DNA from: Arctopsyche grandis
Lineage: Eukaryota > Arthropoda > Insecta > Trichoptera > Hydropsychidae
Reading direction: 5' to 3'
Assembly (NCBI RefSeq): GCF_051622035.1
Contig: NC_135361.1
Coordinates: forward strand, 6,329,001-6,393,000
DNA length: 64,000 nucleotides
Below, in pieces: positions 9,991 to 22,800 of this stretch; within the stretch, counting starts at the first letter, position 1; each line of letters opens with the position of its first letter. A program made the position numbers and the translations under genes. The notes beneath the pieces were generated by a model, which was given only the letters and a program-made list of their open reading frames with translations, was not told the DNA's origin and searched no databases.

Positions 9991-10675
9991 TGTAGGAATC
10001 TCGTCATCGCAATCGAAACATCTATTGCGACGGAGAATACATTTCTCACGCTCAACCATTGACGTCATCTCGAGTCGATAAACTTCCACCCCAACAAATC
10101 AAGCAGAACGACGCGAAGTCGAAAAACACCTGCATCCATTAAAGTGCAGCTGTACAAACAACAACTACCTTCTAACCCATTGAACAAACATCCAGACCCA
10201 CTGGAACAAAGGGCGATAAAAACTAAATCGAGTGGGACGACGCCACATATTCGAGAATATTCCACCCTAATAAACCAAACCGAACAAACCACATTCCTCG
10301 CATAACTTGCACACGAACCGCATACAGCGGACTACTATATAAACCCGCACAGCGGGCCCAACAGCCAGCAACAGACCATGCTATACCAACAACCAGTCAG
10401 CTAGAAGCAGCCGACCAGCAACAGAGGCAGACTCACTCAACCTGCAACAACAACATGGAAGAACCGCTCCACAACACAGCCGAATCCAGCCGCTTCTAGA
10501 ACTTCCAAAACTCAGCCGATTCCAGTCACTTAGAGAACTTCCAGAACATAACCGCTTCAACAACATATTTATACACTTTTATACTCAAACTAAATAATAA
10601 AAATAAATTATTCAAACAAACACAACAGTGTTTCATTAGGCTGGGATACGGTCAACACTTCCTACCCCGCCTACA
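9991..10675 (+). mobile_element. solo LTR, 685 bp, no clear target duplication
   Basis: Third copy of the TGTAGGAATC...CCGCCTACA family. It contains TATATAAACCCGC near 10337, TATA-like and roughly in the position of the TATA of the 3220 copy. Flanks read AGTGT before and CTATA after, so there is no matching duplication, unlike the other two copies. Recombination between LTRs of different insertions or later deletion could explain this. Confidence 0.8.
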
Positions 10676-11500
10676 CTATACTAAGCCCGCTTTAAAGGTC
10701 ACGGAATTTGACCCTTAAAGCCCTCAACATGAGGCCACCACCCCCCCGACGAATACAGTCCAAGAGACCCTTTCGTCGGAGAACGAGACGGTTGTTCATG
10801 AATATCGCATAAGAACAACCGCACATCACTGTTCTAATAAAAAAACCACACTGTACATAACCAAGTACAAAATTAACAACAACGCATGAACACATAAAGC
10901 GCGCATGCGGTAGGAAACAAAACCTGAGATGTGCCGTGCGAATGCACGCACACCTCAAGTAAACATACATGTACGCATGATTATGCGTGCATAAGCACGC
11001 AAGCACACACACACACACATACATACACACACCTAAAAATCAAACGCACACTCACACACACACACATTCACAGAATATAATATAAAAAAAAAATAATAAT
11101 AATAATAAATCAACACATAAATGCTTTTGCAATTAAGTGGAGTAGTAGCATCCTAGCCTAGTAGTAGCCTACACTATGAAACGACTTTGGCCTTTTACTT
11201 GGATCCTCCACCCACCCCTACGAAACAATATAATGAAACGATTTTTCCCTTTTATATAGATCCCGAACCCACCCTTACGCAATAATAGTAAACAAGACGA
11301 CGTAGTAACTAGACAAGATTAATACTCTTTTATTTAAAAATGCAAGCGGCCAATAACTGTAGCGTCTCTCTCACCCAGTTTAAATCTTGATCGAAGGGGA
11401 ACATGAAGTAAGAAAACGATCGAGTGTGGCAACACTGTCTGAGACACATCTGGATCATGCGAGTATGGTATCCGTGTCAGTGACAGCTGCGTCAGGTCCG
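10676..11500. other. intergenic, repeat remnants
   Basis: No gene is supported. It holds (CA)n-rich DNA around 11003-11066, an (AAT)n run near 11090-11110, and a motif duplicated at 11177 and 11234 (ATGAAACGA..TTTT...GGATCC/AGATCC...CCCACCC) that also matches the end of the LTR-like element at 20742. The ORF at 10692-11030 is repeat-derived. Confidence 0.4.
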
Positions 11501-11575
11501 TGTCATTCGATAGTGCGTTCGATAGTTACGTTGTGACGCATCGTCTGGACTGACAGAAGTGCATCAAGCAGCGAA
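11400..11575 (+). promoter_or_regulatory. probable WBP2 promoter and 5' UTR
   Basis: Moderately GC-rich DNA before the WBP2 start codon with several initiator-like TCAGT motifs (GTGTCAGTGACAGC near 11476). There is no TATA box at a convincing distance. The ATG at 11576 has A at -3 (GCGAAATGT), a good context. Confidence 0.4.
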
Positions 11576-14500
11576 ATGTCACTAAACACGGCTCACGCCG
11601 AGAGTGGAGTCCTCATCCACGCTGGAGAAGGGTATTTACTTCGTCGAACCTGTTCTCTTTATTCTTCCATTGCACGACATTCCACTTCATTACATCAACT
11701 AACGCTCACTCCACTACAAATCATCCATCCCACACATATACAACTCGCAACAGAAACGAAACTGTCTACTTCCTTCTAGAAATATCCATGCCGTCATTTC
11801 ACTTCATTAGTGCAATTATCACACTTTCATTTTATACGGCCACCATTTTACGAACGTCTTTTGATAAGACTCTTCTTTGGGAAGAAAATCTTTTTGATTT
11901 TGTTGTGATAAATACTATATAAAATTGTACAATCTAATTTTAGCAGGTAATACTTATATCCGTCACAATGCATGCTGTATTTTCTTCATATTTGAAATTA
12001 AAAGTTTATGGAAACTCTTGGAAATCTGTTAGATTAGCTTACCTTAGCAACAACACTTTAATATTTGTTTTTACATTGTGTTAAGTGGAGTGTTTTTTGT
12101 TGTTGTATGAATTGTACTTTTTATACAATATAAATTATCATACAGTTTATAAATAAACTCATAAGAATGTTTGCGCTGTAATAATCATTTGTTTACTTAG
12201 CCGCTGTTCGTGTTTACCTTTTTAAGCGCATATTACATTTAGTACCATTATGAAAAATGATTAGTCATATAATCATAGTTCAAACTTGAGCATTGTTAAG
12301 TTTGATAATAAAAAAATGTACGCACATAAATACTATCGTTCGATTGATTTGATTTTAATCATTTTTTTCCTGTTTCAGAATACTACTATTCTCTGACAAT
12401 GTGTCCGTCGAGTTCGGGGGCCAAGAATCGCCCGAATTCCGAGGCACTAAAACGGGTCGGATGTATTTGACGACACATCGTATGATATTCAACGCCAAAA
12501 GTGTCAACGATGCGATGAGATCGTTCAGCTTCCCTTTCGTCTCCTTGAATGATGTGAGTATAATATACCAACAACTAGTCCTGGCTCACCCCTAGAGCTG
12601 CTGAAATTTGTTTTCGGCTAACGAATGAAGACGGAAGCCATTTTCGGAAATGCGTACGTGCGCGCATAAACGCCTCCATTGACTTATCGTCGTGATATTT
12701 TGAGAAAATAATAAAAGTAAAACTTTATTTATACTGCAAATATGGAGGTTCTCGGAAATATGATGCATTTAGTAAAATAAAGAATGCTCCTTTTCTTCGG
12801 AAAGTGAATCTGCTTTCATGATTGGTATAGAAAAACAATGATAATTCATCAAAAATTTATTTTTCAAATTGTCCTTGTTCAATTGGAAGCCTGTGTGTAA
12901 ATCCGCCACTAGTGACTTTATAAGTATTTTTATTTTATCTTCAATTTATACCAGGAAGGCCTAACAGGTAACCCCAATGCGCCTTCCTGGCCAGAAACAT
13001 TGTACATTAATATCCATCAATTATTATAATATATAAATTAATATCCACGGTTACACGACAATTGGTGCAAGTCCAAAAGTTTCAACGACAAAATGTACAG
13101 TGTTTATAAAAAGTAAATTATTAATTTGAAATAAAGAAAATTTTGGAGACGGTCAAGAAGCCCTGACATATAAACTAATTCAATGTAATCTGCAGTTCAT
13201 ACGCTTAAAAAGTTTTTTTTTTTTTTCAATTTAAATAAGTAAATATTGGATACGGCTAAGTACATTTTTTCGTTGAACCAATTATCGCGTCCCCAATATC
13301 CACAGAGACATCTATGGTCAAATTTGAAAATTTGCAGCATTTCATACAATTCAGCGAAATCGGTTGCCAATTTGTTGGAACCGTTTCAATGAAAATCTGA
13401 TACTGGAGTCTGGAGTCACAAATTCAAGATCTGGCCAGCATTCAAAACCCGTGGGATTTGAATCTGTGACCACTCTGTTCAAAGAATTATATGCTAAGCA
13501 CTAGTGTATTCTGCTGGTTTGCATAAACAGCTATTGGTTTGAGTCCGTATATTTTCGTCTAGGATTAGAGTTGTTTTATTATTTAAATAAATTTATATTT
13601 TCCCATATTGCCATTACGGGCTGCCCCTGAGCAGCTACACCTATGATATTATAAACTTGTATATATGTATGTAAATTTGAAATCATATTCAAATAGTGGG
13701 TAGGATGGTTTTGCAAATTTGATGAGGAACCGTTTCAACAATGAGATCAGATAAATTGGCAAACTCCGATAGGAAATGATCGACTAGGAGTCACAAATAT
13801 CCAAGTATGACCAGCAGAAATACTTTGAATAAATTCTTTTCCAATCTAGGTCAACCCAGGGCTTGAACCCGGGTACATTAATGCAACCAACGAACTATGC
13901 TGTTTGTCTAATGAGTTTTGTGTTTGAAATGTTTCAAGGTTGGAATCGAACAACCATTGTTCGGTGCAAACTATATAAAAGGAAAGGTTCGAGCGCAGGA
14001 CAATGGTAATTGGATCGGCGAAGCTAAATTCAAGCTGACTTTCAAATCCGGAGGGGCTATCGAATTCGGACAAGTAATGTTGAAAGCTGCTCATATGGGT
14101 ATGATTATAAATCACCATTGCAGTATTGAAGTTTTCATCATCTCATTTCATCATTGTTTATGTTTCAGCAACTAGAGGTATGCGCGCCAGTGATGCTCCT
14201 CCACCATATTCTCCACCGACTGACCCATGGTATGCAGCTCCTCCTCCCGCTTACGCTCCTCCTCCTCAAGGATACTACGGATGGGTACCTCCCGTTGACG
14301 TAAGAAAAAATCTAATGATGATTTTATTACATCACGACTTCGGAATCGTCAATGTGATATTACTTCCAGGCTTTTCCGGACCGCCCGCCTCCAGATTCAG
14401 TATTCATGTCTAGCAGTCCACCACCATATCCAGGTATCAACATGGGATCTAATCCTAATCAGGCTGGAGGATTCGCTGCTCCTCCAGGATACTCCAGTCC

Positions 14501-15178
14501 CCCCGACTATTCGAATCCAGGGTATCCAGCACCTCCAGGGTACCCCGGTGCGCAGGGATACGGACCATCAGCGCCAGGACCGCAAGGTTACGGTCCAGGA
14601 GCGCCCGGACCACAAGGTTACGGTCCAGGAGCGCCCGGACCGCAAGGTTACGGTCCAGGAGCGCCCGGACCGCAAGGTTACGGTCCAGGAGCGCCAGGAC
14701 CTCAAGGTTACGGTCCAGGACCTCAAGGCTATGGTCCGTCGGCGCCCGGACCTCAAGGTTATGGCCCAACGGGGCCAGGAGGTCCTCAAGGATATCCTGG
14801 CCCGCAGGGGTATCCAGGACCTCAAGCGGGAACTCCATATTCAGGAGCCTCGGCTCCGCAGAATCCACAGGCACCTGCACCAGGCGGTTTGAACGGTACG
14901 CATGACGGTTGAAGACGAAGAATCTTTAAGATTTAGAATTTTTTTTTGATTTTGACTTTGCGTTTAGATGCTAAAGCAGCTGAAGCAGCTCAGAGTGCTT
15001 ACTATGATCCCAATCGACCACAAATGGCTTTCGTTCCACCGCCCGCATATTATGTCAGTATTATATCGAATTAATTTTATTGTTTACTCAATTTGGAACT
15101 GTTTGTATTATTTTTTCATCCATCTTGCAGGAGCAACCGCCGAGCTATCAACAAAGCATGAATAAAAAAGAGCAATAA
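11576..15178 (+). CDS. WBP2: WW domain-binding protein 2 homologue
   Basis: Seven exons: 11576-11631, 12379-12553, 13939-14098, 14169-14299, 14370-14895, 14968-15053 and 15131-15178 (stop), 393 codons, all phases consistent. WBP2 is an adaptor that binds WW-domain proteins such as YAP/Yorkie and Nedd4-type ligases and acts as a transcriptional co-activator partner. Residues 1-125 form the GRAM-like domain: [71 protein letters not shown]. The Pro-rich tail has PY motifs PPPY (141-144), PPAY (156-159) and PPPY (191-194), with PPAY and PPSY at the end. Between them exon 5 encodes a tandem [10 protein letters not shown] repeat. The conserved [14 protein letters not shown] element precedes the last PY motifs. 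Poly(A) signal at 15564. SINE copies sit in intron 2. The ortholog call is firm. Confidence 0.95.
12951..13530 (-). repeat. SINE type A, interrupted copy in WBP2 intron 2
   Basis: The 3' block (CCAGGAAGGCC...GCGCCTTCCTGGCCAGAAAC) is at 12951-13010, and the body plus tRNA-like head resumes at about 13300-13525 (CCACAGAGACATCTATGGTC ... CTAAGCACTAGTGTATTCTG). About 280 bp of unrelated AT-rich sequence separates the parts, so the SINE was split by an insertion or two copies were truncated. Confidence 0.6.
13640..13905 (-). repeat. SINE type B copy in WBP2 intron 2
   Basis: Shares the body (AACCGTTTCAACAATGAGAT, GATAGGAAATGATCGAC, AGTCACAAATATCCAAG, GACCAGCAG) but has a different tRNA-like head, read here as CTTGAACCCGGGTAC and ACGAACTATGCTGT. 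Further type B copies are at 25190-25460 and 47750-48335. Confidence 0.6.
14556..14815 (+). repeat. coding minisatellite, 30-bp unit, in WBP2
   Basis: About seven tandem units of CAAGGTTACGGTCCAGGAGC-type sequence encode [10 protein letters not shown] repeats, then degenerate to [10 protein letters not shown]. The middle units are almost identical at the DNA level, which suggests recent unequal exchange or slippage. Long ORFs on the opposite strand and in another frame are shadows of the repeat. Confidence 0.85.
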
Positions 15179-16741
15179 TTTTGTACATTACACATGCATT
15201 CATTTAATCATATTATATTTATAGCCCCCTTCTTTTTTTTGTTAATAATAATCGCTACCCAAAGATCATTCTTACATAAAAAGAAAAAATTGTAAAATAA
15301 TATTTGCTTGAATGTCTACATATGTATTCATATATTGTGTGATTTTATTTAAAATTTCAACACATTTTTGCTAATATATAGTATTATTATGTATATTATT
15401 TCACATTCCCTTTGTATAAATTTTCGAGATTACCGATAGTTGAATCGTTTGCTTTAAATTTCCATATACATATGTACTAATATTTGTATAATCAATATTT
15501 TTATAATAATAATAATAGAAGCACACACATAAGTGTGCCTATAATTTTGTACATGAAATCAACAATAAAGAGAATTGCCTTTTGAAAACTTTCAACGGTT
15601 AAACATGTCTATGTATAGTTTATATATTATAATTGTACGTAAAAGACTCCTGAAGACACTATTCGGTCCACATGCACAAGAAAAACACTCGGCCAGCACA
15701 TCCGAAATCTACTTCAGGGTCTGTAAAGTAAAAATTTGTATTTTATTAGTTATGTAAAGTGTTAATTGTATGTTAAATATTTGTTATTATTATATACGCT
15801 GAAATAAATCTGCCGAATAAAGAGCACTATTATATATATATGTAAAATTGGTTTTATTTTCAACGTGTAAATATTGAGGATGGACTGAAAGATGATTCAC
15901 TTCACAATTATTTATTTTCAAATAAATTATCACTATCTATTTTTCGAATACAAAATCGTTTCAATACAAGAAAATCAACATTAGATGCTAATTCATATAT
16001 ACAGGAAAAATGTTCAATAGAGAAAAAATATTATATATGTATGTATATTGTATACAAATACGACAAAAATAAATAAAATATATTAAAAAAATTTTGATTT
16101 TGTGCCTACGTTATTATCTAGTTTGCAATTGGTGCATCTATATTTAAAAAAAAAAAAAAATACATATTCATACTTAGGATATATCCAAACAAACAAAGAA
16201 AAAGATCCGAACGAATTTTCAGGTTATGTCGAATATTATTACACTCACAATTAAATCGAATAATAATAATACATTTCAAATGCCGACACAATAATATACA
16301 TATTGTCACAGGTAAAGGATAATATAGTTACCATTTCTAAGGATCGTATTGGAATGCTGTATAAATGTACGTCTCTAGATATATTTTATATAGAAAATTT
16401 TGCATTAATTTAATAATAAATACATAATAATACGTAATTACAATTTAAAATTGTTATTTATCATCTAGATATAAGACATTGTAGCGTTTATCCACGCGAA
16501 TGATCCATTTTTATTATATGCGGACATTATTAATTACATCAAAAGAGCAGGTATGTATAATTTGCACCTAACCTCACCTGTAACACGCGCAACGGAGAAC
16601 ATTTTGAAACCAACAGTGTAAAGTATACGATTAAATAAAACTATTGGTCCCGAACGAAAGTGAAAAAAGTGGTGCATTTCATTGTTTTTATTACATATAT
16701 ATAATAATAATATAAACGAACGAATTTGTGCCATTTTTTTT
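15179..16741. other. WBP2 3' UTR and AT-rich intergenic DNA
   Basis: A WBP2 poly(A) signal AATAAA lies at 15564, with further candidates near 15803 and 15817. Beyond that the DNA is AT-rich with ATT/AAT and TATA runs. No gene is seen. Confidence 0.45.
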
Positions 16742-17205
16742 GGTTGTGGCTATTTGCAGGTACTATATCTGTGACAGGCGCAAAGCCTTCTGCGCATGCG
16801 CGTGAACTGTCACTGTCAGCGTGTTTACTGTTAAAATTTTGATTTTAGCCTCTTAAAATTTAGTTCTAACTCGTAAAGTGACGTAGAGTAAAAAATATAA
16901 TCCAAATTAGTTAATATTATTAATTGTTAGAAAATTATTATCATATACAACGTATAATACCTACATACAAGTACAAGCCACGAACCAGCTAGATGATATA
17001 AATCTATTATAATAACGTGCAAAATTTATTTGCCTCATGTATAATGAAAGATTGATTAAACAAGTCTAGCGTACATTAAATGTAGGAAATTACAATCGGA
17101 CTATAATTTTACGCGCATGCGCAGAAGGCTTTGCGCCTGTCACAGATATAGTACCTGCAAATAGCCTCTAATTCGCAGACATAGTACCTGCAAATAGCCA
17201 CAACC
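16742..17205. mobile_element. MITE with ~60-bp inverted repeats, ~464 bp
   Basis: The left end GGTTGTGGCTATTTGCAGGT with ACTATATCTGTGACAGGCG and CAAAGCCTTCTGCGCATGCG is mirrored at the right (CGCATGCGCAGAAGGCTTTG, ACAGATATAGTACCTGCAAA, TAGCCACAACC). The right end carries a ~39-bp duplication of the outermost block (CATAGTACCTGCAAATAGCC twice). No coding sequence inside. Confidence 0.75.
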
Positions 17206-19250
<2,045 letters not shown>

Positions 19251-19436
19251 CAGTGCCGGCCTTACCTTCGGGCAATTTGTTCTAAACACTCTTAGAAAAC
19301 AATTTAGCCTTTAGCGCTCTGATCTAAAATTTTGTATGACTTTTGGCGCTCTAATTTTAAAATTTAGAGCACCTTTGGCGCATCGTGCGGCGCCCTCGGG
19401 AACCCCCGATCCAGCCCCCCCCTAAAACCGGCACCG
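19251..19436. mobile_element. hAT-like MITE, 186 bp, perfect 8-bp target duplication
   Basis: Ends are CAGTGCCGGCCTTA at the left and TAAAACCGGCACCG at the right (imperfect inverted repeats). AAGACAGT lies at 19243-19250 and is repeated at 19437-19444. Eight-base duplications and CAGTG-type ends define the hAT superfamily. The interior (GGCGCTCTAATTTTAAAATT, GGCGCATCGTGCGGCGCCCT) is non-coding. It lies just beyond the neurabin stop codon, possibly in its 3' UTR. Confidence 0.85.
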
Positions 19437-19865
19437 AAGACAGTGTATAGTATAAGAAAGAAATGAAGTAAGCGTTTGTTTGTGCGGTGAAAATGAACGG
19501 TTTAATATTTTACAGCCTTTAATCATTCACAGACACGCCTGAATAATATTAAACACGTAAACGATAAGAATGACCATCATCGATACGAACGACGAGAACT
19601 AGTTTCCAACTAACAACAACAACCGTAATAAAATGTCGCAAAATCAAAAAGATCATTTTAATAAACATGAACAATAAATGGAATCCTTAAATATTTTTTT
19701 TTACCAAATTGCCGAATAAATTGATGTGAATCTAATATTGATAAGGAACAGTATCCGTGCATTGGGAAAAATCAAAATTAAAACGATTTCACAATAAGAA
19801 ATCAATTTTTATCAAACAACACTGAATTTTTTTTAATTATTTTTAATTTATTAATACGAGGTTTA

Positions 19866-22800
19866 TTACTTCTTTTTCATGTTACGTTTCTCGGCCTTCT
19901 TCAGCATCTTGTCGTGCTTGTCTTGGAGCCGCCTCTCCTTCTCGGCCATCGTTCGCAACTCTTTCAATTTCCGTTTGAGACGTTGCTTGTCGTCGCCGGT
20001 CACACCCAGCAATTTCAAATCACGGGACGTGATTGTGATGAGGAGCGCGCCGTCGACTCCTCGCGAAGCAAAAGCACTAGCGTATCGCTCCATACCCTGA
20101 CCTTGGGCGACAATCCACTGCCACACCTACAATTTCACATACGAGATATAAAGGATAACCCTCATTGAAAGGTCGCTACGATTGTGAAGGTGCAAGATAG
20201 GATTTCTTTGAGAAGACGTCAGAGTCGGATAGGCTAAGTGATACATCAATCAACTTAGCTAGGATATTTTAATTGGATGAGTCGAAAGTCCAGTGCTGGT
20301 GAAAAACATTTGGTGCTTTTTAAGGGATACATAGAGGTCCGTTCATACTGGCACAGAACGTATGTATGTGACAGTAACAGTAGTAGCCACAGAGAAATGT
20401 AATAATAATAGAAGGGCCCTTACGAATAAATAATTTCTGTCAATATTACGAGGTACGTCTCTATAAATACGCTACAACGCACGGAATACACTTATGAAAA
20501 GTAACCCATGTTGTTTATTGTGTGTTTTTGAATGCATTGTGCAATTTTTATCGATGCACTTGCCCATCTTGCGAGTAATATAAACAAACAGAGAAGTTTT
20601 TATCGGACATACGTCGAGCACCAAGCATCAAATACGACTGATGCTAAAATTATTTAGGATTGTCTGTGGACAGAATGTCACTTGACAACAATATGACGCC
20701 TAAAGCCATTTCTCTAAGTAGCCAACATAATCAATTAATATTGTAACGTGGGAACATGAGAGAGTATTAATATTCACTGTTTAAGTGAATTCGTGGGTGA
20801 ACAATAAATAACCCAGATTAGGCTAATGGGACTCGGTAAGTGCAAAGGATACGCTGGAGTGCTCACAGACAATAGACCTTTATGTGCCTAGAATGAATCG
20901 GGGAAGCTGTGCTGTGTCCTTGATAAGGAGGTACACACCGTAGATCAGATTATTCTGGAGTGAGTAGTGGTTCCATGTGGACTTCTGGGATCGTTGAATA
21001 AATGCTGTGAAGCGACTTTGACCTTTCATTTGGATCCTGAACCCACCCCTACCCAACAATACGTAAGATGGTGCATTTTTCTTGTGGCTTTAGGCGTCAT
21101 GGTGTTGTAAAATTGTGGTATGACTATCGCCATACTTAATTAGTTTCCGCCACAGACGTGCCGCGTGCCTCTCAGTGTGTTTTCGACCTGAAAGTCCACG
21201 TAGACGTCCTGTGCCACATTTTAAGTGTATTTGGTGCTACTTTAGTATGCGGTCTACCTTAGCATGCGATCTACCCTTGAATCACAGTAGACTTTTTTTT
21301 ATTTGTATCGTAGCAATGACCTATTTATTATAATTTTTGTTTTTTCCTGCCGCCCCATAATGTTGTCGAAGCATTTCTATCAAAATATCGTCAGCAGCGA
21401 AGTAAATACCGACCCTAACAACCTAATCTTAAATTAATAGGGCCAACCCTAATTTAACCTAACCTAACCTGACCCTTAAATAAATAGGTGTTGATTGCTA
21501 AGATATGTTTTTTTTAAGTTTTATTTCATCAATATTTTCACAAAAAAAAAAACATATCTTAGCAGCCAACACCTATTTATTTAAGGGTAAGGTTAGGTTG
21601 TGTTAAGTTAGGGTTGGCCCTATTCATTCAAGATTGGGTTTTTAGGGTCGGTATTATTCAATCTCACTGTCACAAGCGAGAACTGAGATGGTGAGACTGC
21701 ATATTAAAGTAAAAACGTGAAGGTAGATCGCATACTAAAGTAGATATGTGAAGGTAGACCGCATACTAAAGTGGCACCATGCATTCTTACCAGACTTAGG
21801 ACAGGGATCGGAACAATTGCCCCAAAGATTATTCGATGTTCATTTCTTACAATTAGAAGGTTTAGAAACAATGGCTTTCTATCTGTATTGAAATAAATAA
21901 AGTGGTGGAGCTCAGACCTAAATAGGATAATGGAAAGGAAAGGTAAAGTGCTATGTTATATATTTATTTAGAGATTTCAATTTCAGACTGCGACAAGTTC
22001 TATGGATGAGACAAAGAGTATGGAAGAAATAAACGTTCTGAAGTAGAAAGACATTAGGAAAGGAATGCAATAAGGGAATGGATAAGTGAATTTTTATATA
22101 TGTATGTACACAAAACAAATACAAGTCAAATGACGCTTACTTGTTGCTTAGTCCAATGTATTATCGGAGTTGTATGATGTGGACTGAAAGACGTGGTGGA
22201 AGCAGATAGCGGTGAGAGAGACGGCGAATCCGTACCGGGGACTCCGAGCGGTTGCCAGGGCATTTCACCACCTACAGCTACACCGGGTCCAACTTTTTTA
22301 ACTGAAACATGCACGCATTTCCCCATATGACAAATGTGACGAGTGTAAATTTTCAAAACACCGAAACAAAGTGATGCCAACATTGAACTACACTCACAGT
22401 GAAAATATTATGCTATACAGTACTACGAATACAATAGGAATGAAATCAAGACAGAATTAGACGACTGTAAGAGGTTTTAATTCTACTATATAAATATATA
22501 TATGTACATTATAAAGAGTATAAATAAGAGGAAAACGATAAATATACCTCTTGCATTCGCTTCATTTACCGCTTGTCTTATTTCTTCGACTAAATTTTGG
22601 GTGAGAACTACTGGGTTAGGAGGTAGATTAGAAGCGTATTGTGTTACGGAGGGAATGTCGCCAGCGAGACGCTTTTCCCTTTCGGCCAGAACTTGTTTCA
22701 GTTGTTCGGCCAACGACGCTGGAGGACCTATTGATCGGAAGCATGAATGCAAACAAGTCAACTAAACACACCGTTTAATAGAAAATTTTAGTAGAAAATG

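Noticed and set aside
14455..14892. ORFs of 141, 114 and 85 aa over WBP2 exon 5
   Set aside because: Shadow frames of the 30-bp coding minisatellite; the correct frame joins adjacent exons in phase and carries PY motifs.
21460..21480. Telomere-like AACCTAACCTAACCT
   Set aside because: Only about three units, and part of a palindromic element mirrored at 21585-21605.
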